Under the pieces are notes generated by a model. The model was not told the DNA's origin, searched no databases, and was given only the letters and a program-made list of their open reading frames with translations. A program made the translations under genes and the position numbers. From NCBI GenBank assembly GCA_963921425.1, contig OY992839.1, forward strand, positions 64,501 through 128,500: DNA of 64,000 nucleotides, given 5' to 3'. Positions within the stretch are counted from its first letter, which is position 1; every line of letters starts with the position of its first letter. The DNA comes from Dryas octopetala. Taxonomy: Eukaryota; Streptophyta; Magnoliopsida; Rosales; Rosaceae. Below, in pieces: positions 1 through 11,319 of this stretch.

Positions 1-20
1 ATATATATATATATATATAT
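1..20. repeat. (AT)n microsatellite at window edge
   Basis: Ten AT dinucleotides open the window and may continue to the left of it. Confidence 0.9.
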
Positions 21-737
21 AGAATTCATTGTTTAATTAATATGATATTTATGATATATAATGACTAAAATTCCTAATTAACATAACTTTTGTATGAATT
101 TTCTCTCTTTAGAAAATTTAATTATCATACAATATACACAAAATTTCTATCTTAAGGAAGATTTCTTCTTCTTCAAGTCTTCTCTTCAATACATATCATA
201 ATTAACCGTTTCTAGATTCAATTGCGCTCAAATTTACTGATGGATCAACATGTTTGATTTTGTTGCAGGGTTTGAAAATATTTTGTATTTGATATATCTT
301 GATGGGGAAGATGCATTTACATGAATTTATGACTAGCTCCTTGATATATTGCTTATTTTATTTTCCATGAATTGCAGGTCTTATGTGAAAGGATGATCAA
401 GAGAAAGAAAGGACAACACATTGATTGTTGGCACAATGTTTACACTTGATTACACTTAATATGTATGTAATAATTATTTAGTCATTTAATTCTGAACAAG
501 TATTTCTCATTAATGAAACACTACAAGTCTACAACAGAAGCATGCCATTGCAAACTAGTAAAATTGGTACTAAAATGTCTTACAACTTGCAAGCATTTGG
601 TTTCTCAATTTCATTTCTTTCCTTTTTCCACTTCCTTTTTCACATGTGCGTGGATCATAAGTTGATAACAAGGCAGGGGTGTAGTACAACTTGTTCTTTG
701 CTTATATCAAAAATCAAACATTTACATGCCTTTTGAC
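21..737. other. Spacer with a possible 3'-terminal exon of an upstream gene
   Basis: AT-rich sequence. One stretch could be the last coding exon of a plus-strand gene lying to the left: after a TTGCAG acceptor at 372-377, 24 codons (378-449) run through a basic peptide (MIKRKKG) to a TGA. Nothing else identifies the gene, so this is a weak suggestion. Short ORFs at 542-1044 run into the MITE and look fortuitous. Confidence 0.25.
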
Positions 738-1833
738 TAGGGGTGGGCATTTTAACCGCGCACCACCAAAACCGGCCGAACTGCACTACCAAAAAATCGC
801 GTTGACAAAAAAAAATCAACATCGCCAAAAAAACCGAACCGCACCGGTTCTCTTCGGTTCCACACCTTATTTAACCGCACCGAACCGAACCGAACCACAT
901 ACTTGCAAAAACTATATATATTTTTTTATTTTTATACATATATACACCATTATATATATATTTTTATATATATTTAACCATTATTATATACTTTTTATAC
1001 ACTTTTTGTACACATTTTTATACACTTTAGACCATAAACCCTAATAAAATATTAGAATCAATATTAACGTAGCTATATTTTAGGGTTTAGACCCTAAAAT
1101 ATATTTTATATAACCCTATGACCTATTTTCTAGATATATAATATAATAATAGATTAATAATATTTTAGTATATAATTTTAGTTATACCCATTACCCTATA
1201 TAATAAAATTAGTATATTCTTTATATTCTATATAAAAAAAATTAGTATATTATTTATAGTTTATACTCTATATACTAAAATTTTTAATTGTTTATAGTTC
1301 TAGGGTATAATATATAGTTATATACTATATAAGTGTATAGGGTATATGCCATATAAGATTTATCACTTGTAGTAACTAGTAAGTTAGTAACTTTGTTTTA
1401 AGCAGGTTCTTAACTTGTAGTTGTAGTCATTGGTTGTATACTTGTATAATTGATTTTGTTTTTAATTTTTAAGTTTTAAGTACTAAGCAAGTTAAACAAA
1501 GTTTAATGTGTGAGTTTTTTTGGTTAAATTCATTGAATTAACTTGTAAATTTTTTTTTTGTTGCCAAAACTTGTTAATTAGGATGTGTTTACATCATTAA
1601 ATAATTGGGCTTAGGCTTAAAAAAAATAAATGTGAGTCCAAAAGTGCTAATCTGAATAATAGCCCATTAGGCCCAGAACTGCGGTGGAGAACCGCACCGC
1701 ACCTTGAATGGTTTTGTTTTGTTTTTTTATTTCTTTCACGGTTTTAAGCACCGAACCGCACCGTGTATTAATGTCCGGCGCGGCGCACGGTTCCAGGGAA
1801 AAAATGAGTTGAACTGCACCGCGCCCACCCCTA
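738..1833. mobile_element. hAT-type non-autonomous element (MITE)
   Basis: The element begins TAGGGGTGGGC and ends GCCCACCCCTA, a perfect 11-bp terminal inverted repeat. It is flanked on both sides by the 8-bp sequence CTTTTGAC (730-737 and 1834-1841), the target duplication length of hAT elements. Just inside both ends lie GC-rich ACCGCACCG / CGGTGCGG motifs of opposite orientation, while the centre is very AT-rich with many TATA-like strings. No transposase frame is present, so it would depend on an autonomous hAT in trans. The 1.1-kb length is large for a MITE but usual for deletion-derived hAT elements. Confidence 0.85.
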
Positions 1834-2091
1834 CTTTTGACTAAAAAAAAAAAAAAAAACATTTACATGCCAGAAAGCATTAATTAAACAAATGGACCGC
1901 CTGCCTAGTTCCCCTTTCCTATGTCTTTCTTTCGATACAAACTAGAATATATAAGAGATTCTGAAGCTGCAAATCAAATTTTAATTTCTGGAGTCTTTTA
2001 GATTGATATAAGCATTCTTGTTCATATGCTTGCGTTGTGTTTATCTAAGAATTAAGAGTTTTCTTTCACCAAATTACAAACATCATAAAAC

Positions 2092-3291
2092 ATGACTCTC
2101 GCGGCGACTCACTGTGTCGGCTCAATCCCATCATACCCAATTCATAAGCATCCGCGCAAGTCTCTCTCTGGGCGAATCCAATCTCTCTCATCGTGAGTTT
2201 TCTTAGTCGCGCATTTTCACATACACCTACCGTGCCAATTCCCATGGAACTCACCTCACCGGGTCAACTCGGAATTGTGCAGGTGCGAGTGCTTCAATTT
2301 GTACAAGGAGCATGTTCCATACTCTCAGGCGTGGTCTTGGCAGAAGAGCATAGTAAAGGAGAAAAAGGCTCTGATTGGGAGGAATGAGGGTTGCCCAGAC
2401 TCGCTGTTTGTTCTTCAGCACCGTCCTGTGTACACATTGGGCACTGCTAGTTCGGAACACTTCCTCAATTTTGACCTCAAGAACGCGCCTTTCCAAGTTT
2501 ATCGAACCGAACGCGGCGGCGAGGTTACATATCATGGTCCTGGTCAGGTGAATAATTGTTCATTTATAGAGGGTCAGTTTCTGTTAGATATATAACACTT
2601 GATATGATGCATATTGGTTGCACTGTAGATTGTTATGTACCCGATTATGAATCTCCGAAATCACAAGATGGATCTTCATTGGTACCTCAGGTCACTTGAG
2701 GAGGTGATCATTCGTGCTCTTTCAAACACATTTTCCATCAAGGCATCTCGGCTTGAGGGCTTAACTGGTGTTTGGCATGGTATGACTTATGAAAGACATG
2801 ATGCTTCTGCTTCCATTAACTGGTGTTTAGTTTTGTTAAAATGCATTGTTTGTTGGGCCGTTAGGCCCCCATCTTACCAAAAAAAATGCATTGTTTGTTT
2901 GATTCTTGGATTTAACTTCTCTTCAGGAAACCAAAAAGTGGCAGCCATCGGAATACGAGTGTTTCAGTGGATAACATATCACGGATTAGCAGTGAATGTC
3001 ACCACAGATTTAACCCCTTTTCAATGGATAGTACCTTGCGGGTTACGAGACTATCAGGTTGGGAGCATTAGGGGGTTGCTGGGGGAGTTTCAGTCATCCG
3101 CCGATGGTGGAAAAGCGCATCTACCTGATCCTGATGATGGCCAGCTACTTGATATTACTTGTAAATCTTTGATCAATGAGTTTTCAGAAGTTTTTCAGGT
3201 TAGAATCAATTATGAAACCATCTCAAGGTTGGAGTCTCTAGAAAGCGAACCTGTAAGCCCTCTCAAAGAGGAACTAAACGAATTTAGTTGA
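2092..3291 (+). CDS. LIP2P: Octanoyltransferase LIP2p, chloroplastic (lipoate biosynthesis)
   Basis: Octanoyl-ACP:protein N-octanoyltransferase (LipB family). It moves octanoate from acyl carrier protein onto lipoyl domains of plastid pyruvate dehydrogenase E2; lipoyl synthase then adds sulfur. Four exons join in frame: 2092-2192, 2283-2547, 2629-2779 and 2927-3291, giving 293 aa. The first 34 residues are rich in Ser, Pro, Lys and Arg with few acidic residues, as in a plastid transit peptide. Seen in the protein: the [12 protein letters not shown] box (111-122), the catalytic Lys in GNQKVAAIG (K176) and the catalytic Cys in VPCG (C210). Intron 1 (2193-2282) is exactly 90 bases, begins GTGAGT and ends TGTGCAG. 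It must be removed because it holds an in-frame TGA. Start and stop give the usual length for plant LIP2p. A mitochondrial LIP2 is the only close alternative; the exon-1 leader favours plastid. Confidence 0.9.
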
Positions 3292-3632
3292 GGGATTGAG
3301 CCCTCTAAAGGAAATGCTATAGTTTGATAATTGCATGAATTCAGGTTGGAATAAGAACTCACAATGGATGTTATTGTAACTTGTAAGACTAGAATTGATG
3401 TCAAATTATTTTAAATTGATATTGGGACAGGTAGGGTATTGGCTTTTATTATTTTCAACTGATAATGTGAAAGTACGTAGCACAAAACATGTTTGATATA
3501 TATTGGTTTGGTTGAGGAGCTCCCAAAGTGGATTAGTTGGCCAAAACAACAATGGAAATTATGTATTAAATGGTCTCTTAAGAGACATAATATCCAAGTA
3601 ACCACTTCAAATTAATTTCAATGCATGAATGA

Positions 3633-4175
3633 ATGATGCTGCCTAGGATCATATTCTGCACTGCAGTCTTGTTGGCGACACTGGCAGTAATTCTCTTGGC
3701 TTTGCTTTCACCACTTCCCAAAAGAAACCCATCACCACCTTGGCTGGCCCTTTCCCTGTACATCCAGCAACCACATATTGCAAGCTCCAATGCGCAATCC
3801 GTGGCACAATCAGACACGGGAGCGTTCATCTTCCACCGCATGCTCACGGAGGGGCCTGAGAACACTTCTCGGGTAGTCGGAAAAGCCCAAGGTTTCATTA
3901 TCCCCATGGACCAATTTGCACACTCGGCATTCAATATAATCTATCTCACCTTTCACACGCCTGAGTATTCGGGTAGCCTTGGTGTTGAGGCCAAGCATGT
4001 TTCGCGTAAAGACATAGAGCAACTTACTGTGATGGGAGGAACGGGATCTTTTGCTTTTGCTCGAGGACTTGCTGTGTTTGCTCAGACGGATCAGCAATCG
4101 TTGGGTGTGGATGCCACTTATCATGTAAAGTTGCAGCTTAGATTTCCCAATCAGTCTCGGACAGTTCTAGGATGA
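3633..4175 (+). CDS. Dirigent family protein
   Basis: Intronless 180-aa frame, the usual size and structure of dirigent genes. Dirigent proteins are secreted beta-barrel proteins without known catalysis in most members; they steer stereoselective coupling of monolignol radicals in lignan and lignin formation in the apoplast. Residues 5-27 form a strongly hydrophobic signal or anchor segment. The body carries family landmarks: VVGKAQGFIIP (about 82-92), FHTPEYSGSLGVEA (about 106-119) and MGGTGSFAFARGLAVFAQT (about 134-152). The start is the first of two adjacent ATG codons. The 342-base gap to the LIP2P stop and the lack of shared signals suggest an independent gene. The subfamily and substrate cannot be told from the sequence. 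Confidence 0.85.
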   Translation: MMLPRIIFCTAVLLATLAVILLALLSPLPKRNPSPPWLALSLYIQQPHIASSNAQSVAQSDTGAFIFHRMLTEGPENTSRVVGKAQGFIIPMDQFAHSAFNIIYLTFHTPEYSGSLGVEAKHVSRKDIEQLTVMGGTGSFAFARGLAVFAQTDQQSLGVDATYHVKLQLRFPNQSRTVLG

Positions 4176-7100
4176 TGAAGATGATCACGTTCTGAAATGC
4201 TCTCTCTTCATTTCTGCATGTTCTTGCTCTGTAATACCTAATAATTCATTCTTTCTTGCCATGAGAGACCAAAGTCTAAAGCCCAATTATAAATTATGTC
4301 CAAGGATGTTATTAATCACGACTTACATGCTCCTTCTAATTTCCATCTTCGTGAGTTTTGGCATTGTATTCAGAAAGGTATTAAGAAAAACCCCCCATTT
4401 AGTTTTACCATATGATGTTCAATATACAGTTATTTCAGTTTTTATTTTGTTTCCAACAAACTCTCTGATGGTCACATATTGATCCTTCTTGATTGAAAAA
4501 TCAGCTTTATTGATGCAGTGATGGATTGATTTCAAAATTTCGATTCTTTCTGCTTACCTTGATCTCTTCATATAACTAATAAGTTGGCCTGTAACTTTTG
4601 CTGTTGTGATATCCCAATTCCCAATAGAAACCTTCATTCTGTAGAGTGTACAGTAATATGGTTGACGAGGAACTTGATAAGCCTCTTGATGGTCCTTCTT
4701 AAGTTGTCCATCATGTTTAGTGTATACAAATAGCAAGCTGGAGATGCATTAATTCTGCTTTCTTCCTTAATTTCTCGTTTGTTTAACTTTACAAATGTGT
4801 GAATTGCAGATTTCTCATCATTTGTGATAGAACCTAATGAAGAACACTAGTTTCAAGAACCTTTTTCACTGGTTATGACAATCATGAGACTGTGTGTGTT
4901 GACATGGAGCTAGATTACAAATAGCCCTATGGATTATTGATATATTTTAGACCATCTCATTGTGTTGGTAGTTACAGGTTAAAGAGAAGAGAAGCAAGCA
5001 TTACTTGAAATATTTTTTACTACATTTGTCAGAAGAGCTAGCTTCCTTAAATTTGTATTATTTTCAGTGTTGGAAATTCATTCTACAAGGGATAAGCTGC
5101 AGAGTTGTTTCTTTGAGCAATTCAAGTACTTTCGAAGTTCCTGCAAACTTGAAAGGGAGAATGCCAAATTGCCAATTGCATATTTGTAACACTCGAAATA
5201 ATTTCTGGATTGGTGGAGCTTGGGTTATGTTTATGGATAAATTCGCGTGGATTTAACAACCAATCACAGATCAACACGTGGCTGGTCAGACCATTTTTCA
5301 ACTTTTACTGTTCAATGGTCAACTGAATCAGACTTAAACTTTTATGTTATCATGCCAGCTCAACAACACATTTATTGTCAGTTCGGATCGGCTCATCTCA
5401 ACAAGTCCCTCATACCCAATCCGAACCGATCTTGGGATTTTTTAAGAATTTGAGTGTTCATCTTTTCTTGGATCTCAGGTCGATTTGGCTCGTCATATGA
5501 TGATCATCTTCTCAAAAAGATCTAGTGACAACAGATTACCATCGAAGACAGTCGTTACACTATTCATTGGACCCTTATGAACCAGTTCATCCAGGTCTGA
5601 TCCGAACAAATATACTGTTTCATACCCGCGCGTGTAAAATATCTGTAATTAGCTCGGCTCAGACCCCACCGCCATCCTAGAAGATCGAAGTTGGGATGAA
5701 CCGCCATACTCGAATATCCCTGACATAGCTCTATGACAGATGAAACATTCCCAGCTCACAGTCATGACTATTAGGTGGGTAGCTGTGCATGCTACTGTTC
5801 ATGACCGAACGCGTGGCTTTGCCTCAACCATCCATCTTCATGCAGGTAACTTAACGTTTATTACTTCTTTTGCCTATAAATGCTCAGCCATGCTCAAAGA
5901 CACACATTCACATTTTTCCCACACAAAGTACCACTCAAAAAAAATACACAACCATCTGAGAATAACCCAGAAGATCTTACATTGTTCTTCTTATTCTCCT
6001 GATCATCTCAAAACAACATCCAACTCATCATCCAACAAGACTTCCAATCAGTCAGATCATCCATTTTAAGTTGTTGCATCTCTCTTACGGATTTTTGCAT
6101 CAACAAGTTACAAAAGCCTAAACTAGGAGCCCTGTAACTGTTATATTGAACTCATCAGATAAGGGACTTAACCATTAATCTGGTAACTGTTATATTGAAC
6201 TCATCAGATAAGGGACTTAACATGATGATAATGAAAAACAACACATTTAATAATCATATTTAACACATTTTAATAGCTCTGTTGCTTGCTTGACTTGGTT
6301 ATATATCAAATTCAATCATTTTTGTTTTTATTTTAATTTTTGGAAACAATCTCAGGTGTTACGCGCGCTACATTGTTAACGTGGTCTTTATGGTATTGGT
6401 AGTACAAGAAACGTACGATATGGGACAAATTTTAGAAACGTACAAGTTTTTTTTTTTTTGGCAGGAGTAACGTACAAGTTTGTAAAGGCGGAATGTGTAT
6501 TCTGTAGGCGCCCACAGCCCCATGATGGGCCCATCATCTCAGGAAAAAACGAAAGCTGGAAACTGGAAAGGAAACCAGCAGCGCCGCTGGGAATGAGATT
6601 CGCAAACTCCCAACAACCACTTGCACTCTACGTGTAGAAATTTGCCAATTCTACTATTCATGCTATGCAGACTATATATAATGACGAAAATCTAGTAAAT
6701 AAAATTTCATAATTTAGTATAACTCATCAAAATAACTATATAGAGGGTTGGGAATTGGGATTTACATAAACTTTTTTTATTTACATAATCCATTAAAATT
6801 CGAGTTGGATAAAAATTCGAAATATGACAAAATGCGCACTACCTATGTTGTTTTGGTGATCTCCTCCTTCACCTAGTAAGGAGAAAGACGAAGAATTGTT
6901 AGCAATCACTTTTTAAAGCGCACATATAAGTCTATATCAATTAAACATAATGAAAGAGATTCAGAAAAAAGAAAAAATAAAAAAATGAAGGAAGATGATA
7001 GGAAATTAGTAAATTGAAAATTGTAAACACAGTTGTATTTGGATTTGGGTAATAAACTAATAACAAACAAAACATAAACTAAGCAAAAATTAAACGCCTA

Positions 7101-7184
7101 ATAAGCAAGAAACAAATGATGAAAATTGTCAATTCCACCCCAAGACCCAATTTACAACCACCCAAAAACTAAACAACAACACCA
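4176..7184. other. 3-kb spacer between dirigent and ERF genes, with LTR-like debris
   Basis: No convincing gene. Short frames at 4261-4482, 5005-5256, 5247-5453 and 5740-6069 lack family motifs. The part from about 5260 to 6130 looks like old retroelement sequence: moderate GC, a TATAAAT box near 5876 followed by a CA-rich transcript-leader-like stretch. No matching second LTR, primer site or target duplication was found. A precise 39-bp duplication follows at 6134-6221. The remainder, 6300-7184, is AT-rich and would include the 3' flank of the minus-strand ERF gene. Confidence 0.4.
6134..6221. repeat. Exact 39-bp direct repeat with a 10-bp spacer
   Basis: Positions 6134-6172 and 6183-6221 are identical over 39 bases (beginning GTAACTGTTATATTGAAC), separated by CATTAATCTG. 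Both copies are non-coding. Confidence 0.9.
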
Positions 7185-8179
7185 TTACAGAGCCAGTGAG
7201 GTCACAGAAGCAGAAACGACCTCGTCATCGAAGCTCCAGAGGTCACCAACCACGCCAACCTGAGCTGGAGGATTCGAGGGTGTCACTGTGGACTGCCCAT
7301 CCAGATATGGAATCTGATAGAACTTCATGTAGTTCTCGTACGCCATTAGCTCCTCAGAAAGCTTTTGCATTTCAGCCTCTTCAATAGCTGCTGCACTCAA
7401 TTTCCCTTCTTTCATTTCCTCCCCACCATTCTGATTGCAACCCAGTAACCCAGTCGAAGAGTAAGCGCCCTCTGAACCAGACCCATAGTTTTCTTTCCCA
7501 GAAATAAGGTCAGCATTCACAACCCCCATGGAGTACCCATTGGAGGGAAATGTTTCAGTCTGGTTTATATCAGAACAAAATCCAAAATCAAAGCTTTTTG
7601 GGACATGGCTGTTGGGCTGAAACAGAGGAGGATTGGGGTTTCTTAGATGGGTTAGGGTGGGACAGTCGTCGTCGTCGTCTTCGTTAGGGAAATTGACCTT
7701 GGCTTTCTTGCCGCGGATTTTGCGAGCCTCCCTGTCGTAAGCTCTGGCTGCCTCTTCAGGGGTGTTGAAGGTACCAAGCCAAACTCGAACCCCTTTTCTT
7801 GGATCACGAATCTCGGCGGCCCATTTGCCCCATGGACGCTGCCTGATGCCTCTGTACAGGTTCTTCCTCTGCCTCTTGGCGGGCTTCTCTTCTTGCACAT
7901 CAACTGTTTGTAAAAATTCCACGCTCAGAACCCAAATAGAATTTTCATCTTTTAGCTTACAGAAAAATAAAGATATAGAACAAAGAAGAGCGTACCTGAA
8001 GTGGGTTGGGATCTTTTTCTTGGGGGTGAGTCATTATGACTTGTTAGGCTGAGATTGGAGTCAAAGAAATCGTTGGGGTTGAGCTTAGCGAAGGGTGAAT
8101 TGGGCCATATGTCAGAGGCGGTGACACGACGGCCTCGGTTTCGAGGGATGAAGTCAGCGATTATAGCACCGCCACACAT
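7185..8179 (-). CDS. Group VII ERF transcription factor (RAP2.3/RAP2.12-like) with N-degron
   Basis: AP2/ERF-domain activator of hypoxia-responsive genes. Two exons: 8179-7996 and 7903-7185, with a 92-base intron (GTACG...ACAG), 300 aa. The protein starts MCGGAII, the conserved group VII motif. After Met removal the exposed Cys2 is oxidised by plant cysteine oxidases, arginylated and degraded in air, so the factor accumulates under low oxygen. Basic KRQRKN residues (about 71-76) lie just before the AP2 domain (77-134, [19 protein letters not shown]...), which carries the Ala and Asp of the ERF type that bind GCC boxes. An acidic run follows (EDDDDD, about 136-141). The C-terminus carries LWSFDD, the activation motif of this group. 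At 300 aa it lies between Arabidopsis RAP2.3 and RAP2.12, so no exact orthologue is named. Confidence 0.93.
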
Positions 8180-9617
8180 TGGAGATTTTGTTGAAAGAAA
8201 TGAGAAATAAGATGGGTGAAAATAAATAATGAGAGAGATATCAAAAAACTCAGAAAGGGTTTTAGGATGAGTAAGAAATGAAGAGGGAGGAGGGGGTTTT
8301 TGTACCAGGACAATTGACACTGGTTTTATGGCATGTGATATGTGGAACCTTCCTAGGATTACCTAGCATTCTTACCATTAATTAAATCTTATGGGGTCTT
8401 GCGTGGCTTCCAAGGTTAACTCTTTCTCTGTTTGAGTACAGCTCTAAGTGCCAGGTGGTCCTTAATTTGCATGCCAATGGTTGCATGGTCAATATTTGCA
8501 ACGCGTACACTCTGTGACTACGAGGCTGTGATGATCAACGTGACTCTGCTGCTACAAAGCTCAAAAGGGTACAACAGGAAAACAAATGATTAATTTGTGA
8601 TGTAAAAGCTGTAAAACGTTTCATTTGTTGTTAAATATATGACTAATTTTCCCAGGGTGGTCTATTTGTGATTAAATGCATAAATACAAAAAGTAATGTG
8701 CTCAAATTTAGGCAATATAACCAACCATCATAGTTGAACTAGCGTTGGCTATGAGCCTATGACGTAGAATTAGCCACTAAAATGTAAAAAGGAAGAAAAG
8801 CACATCATACTTGAGTAATACATTGCAAGTGGAATAATAAAAGAACAATTGGGCATTAATTAATATATTGGATTTTAGATGATTTATGGCCGCCAAAGCT
8901 CATCCTAATTGGAATAGGATCCTCAATTATTCAAAATTGGATCCCCCGCATTTACTGTCGTATCCCTTCACTTTTACTACGAATTTCAATTTTTTTAATC
9001 AATAAATCCTCTGGTTAACTCGTGCTTCTAATTAGTTTACTAACGTAACAGATTAGATCGAACCTTTAAGGTGCTAAACCAAGTTGGTAAATAATTTATA
9101 GAAATTATAAGTGAGTGTTAGCAATACTAGTTGTTGAGAAACCGCTAAGCACATCGTATATCCAAGTGGTCAAGGAGCTGGTGTTGGGAATAAGACTTTG
9201 AATTGATCAGCAGAAAAAGTAGCTGATGATGGTAGCTACACATACATTGACTGTCAATTTTGTAATGGCCTAATGTGCACCTCTTTGAGATGGTCTAGTC
9301 CAATTTGGCATTAGTGCATTACCATCATTGAACTTCTTTTTCTTCTTGTTTATCAATATTTTTGGTACAACTAGATATCAAACAGAAAATTACGTATTGG
9401 GCTTAGGGAGGCTTTGGGTGGTTAATCCCTGTTGGCCCAGAAATCTCAGCCCAATCAATACATGGCCACCGCCCACGTTGACCCAACGCCAGCATCATGG
9501 GCTGAAGCTTTCCTTGCTAACGTGCACCCATGTAGCTCTTTGCATCACACATTTAATCAACTAATCTGATACTATAGCTGGATCGACCTCATAAAGTTGA
9601 GCTGAGCCATTTCCATT
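8180..9617. other. Intergenic region between divergent ERF and SRPP-like genes
   Basis: This 1.4-kb stretch separates the minus-strand ERF start from the plus-strand SRPP-like gene, so it holds both promoters. No coding frame of substance is seen (78 aa at 9328-9564 has no motif). No repeat structure was recognised. Confidence 0.5.
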
Positions 9618-9619
9618 CC

Positions 9620-9627
9620 TATATAAG
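9620..9627 (+). promoter_or_regulatory. TATA box of the first SRPP-like gene
   Basis: TATATAAG lies 42 bases before the ATG at 9669. This leaves room for a very short 5' UTR, so transcription would start near 9650. Confidence 0.6.
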
Positions 9628-9668
9628 GATATGGTAGTCACTCTCGCTACAAGTAGTTAAGGAGAGCA

Positions 9669-11319
9669 ATGGCTAATCTCATGACCCGTTTCCTGTTTGC
9701 CACCTCTATGCTTCTTTTGTCATTGCTAGTCCTTGCCTCTGCCACTGATTATGGCTCTGGTCCAAAACCACAAGTGTATGAAAAGCTACTACCACAGAAT
9801 ATCATTGGCATTCAAGGCCTTGTTCTGTGTAAGTCAGGCCTTAAAAATTTCACAATTCAAGGTAATCTCTAATTCTATCTAATATGCATGTATGTATCTT
9901 ACATTATTATTGTTGATGCACAAATTTTGTCATGCGATCAACATATCCTCTGACCTTCACGTCAAGGCCTCTATCAATCACCACATCACTCTCATTCTAC
10001 TCTGCACATTAGAACAAAAAACACTAAGCGTAAGGGGGCACTAGTGTGGTACCGGCTAAGGACCCTTTGATACTCAAGTCAATAATCACATTTTCATAGT
10101 AGTTTAAAGAGTTAGGGTTGTATATCATACTTAAGAGATAGTGTACCCTATTTATAGTGATTATGGTCAAGGGTCTCATAGTCTTTGTCTAATTGGGATT
10201 CCTGATAGCTTACCACCTAAGTCTAACTTAGGATAGGCCATGACTCTTTGTTCAAGTAGAACACGTCTCCTCCTAGGCCTACTCTTGCGCAAGTTGGGTC
10301 TTCTAATCAAGAAGCTCATCCACTCCATCTAACCGCCTACAAACTTCACCACTTGGGACCCCATGGGTCCCCAAGTGAAATCTTGGGCCGACACGTACCG
10401 GGCCATCTCCAGAGCACTCCCCTCCCCAAGGCATCCCTCGGGTGTGGGCCTCTGAGACTCCCCTACAACAAGGCCCTAAGCCTAGATCATTAGGGTCTAG
10501 GCCTTCCTTGAGTGCCGAGGCTAAGCTATCTTTAGCCTCGCACGTTCATTGCACCAAGGCCCATTTGGGCCTTGCGCCTTTATGATATCGAGCGCTCGTA
10601 TTTATGGGTGCTAACCCATGGTCCATTACAGGCTACAATCCGTGTATAAGCCAAGGCTAGCCTAGCTTTGCTTCTCTGGGTCACCAAGCCTCACCGGCCT
10701 TGGCCCATTGGTCGTCAAACCCGCCACATGGTCTTGGTCCTTTGGGTTTCGAGCCCACATTTGGGTCCCGTCTCATCCACTAAACCTTTCAGGCCTATGA
10801 AAGTGATTCTAGTTGCTTGAGCCTTTTTCTTAACCCGCGTCTAGGCAAAAAACAATCCGGATATCACTCAAGTCTCGTCGTTTCCATTCCTATAATGCGT
10901 AGTTCTGCTTGATCAATATACGTATTAACAATTATCAATAATTTATTCTAATTATTCATTGATGTTTTTTAATCAATGTTGCGAATGTAGGAGCTGTGGC
11001 AAGGATTACATGTTTGGGTGTGGATGAACATGGGTACGAAACTGCAACTTTCTCCATCTTGAGTGGTGCAACTGATGCAAAGGGTTACTTCTTTGCAACA
11101 TTGTCACCTAATTATATTTCAGAGCTTGAAGATAAAAAGTGGAAGCTCAAAGAATGCAAGGCTTTCCTTGACAATTCTCCATTGGAGAGCTGCAAAGTCC
11201 CTACTGATGTTAACCATGGAATTAGTGGTGCTCTGCTTAATTCCTATCGCACCCTCACTGCCAAGAACATGAAGCTGTACTCTGTGGGACCCTTCTTCTA
11301 CACCTCGGAATTAACCTAA
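9669..11319 (+). CDS. Secreted Ole e 1 / extensin-family protein, SRPP-like (copy 1)
   Basis: Two exons, 9669-9861 and 10991-11319, 173 aa. An N-terminal signal peptide (about 1-26, LLLSLLVLASA) leads to a mature cell-wall protein of the Pollen Ole e 1 / extensin group, of the kind known as proline-rich or SEED AND ROOT HAIR PROTECTIVE PROTEIN. Seen: GIQGLVLCKSG, ARITCLGVDEHG, TDAKGYFFATLS, CKAFLDNSPLESC and VGPFFYTSE, with paired cysteines. Such proteins are thought to act in the wall of root hairs, seeds or pollen rather than as enzymes. The phase-1 intron sits after the CKSG block and has the same position in the second copy at 13011. It is 1,129 bases long and appears swollen by an insertion. 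Exact biochemical role is unknown. Confidence 0.85.
10020..10870. repeat. GC-rich repeat-like insertion inside the intron of SRPP-like copy 1
   Basis: The intron changes from AT-rich to markedly GC-rich here, with CCTCCCCAAGGC-like and GGGCC-rich text that is typical of retroelement LTR debris and unlike the flanking intron. A TATTTATAG box near 10150 and no ORF fit an LTR. No terminal repeat or target duplication could be fixed, so the limits are approximate and the class is not known. Confidence 0.35.

Noticed and set aside
2193..2387. A 64-codon plus-strand frame overlapping LIP2P exon 2, with an internal ATG at 2244
   Set aside because: It covers intron 1 and then reads exon 2 in the wrong frame; the spliced model accounts for the sequence better.
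4261..4482. 73-aa frame with hydrophobic segments downstream of the dirigent gene
   Set aside because: No recognisable motif and AT-rich composition typical of spacer.
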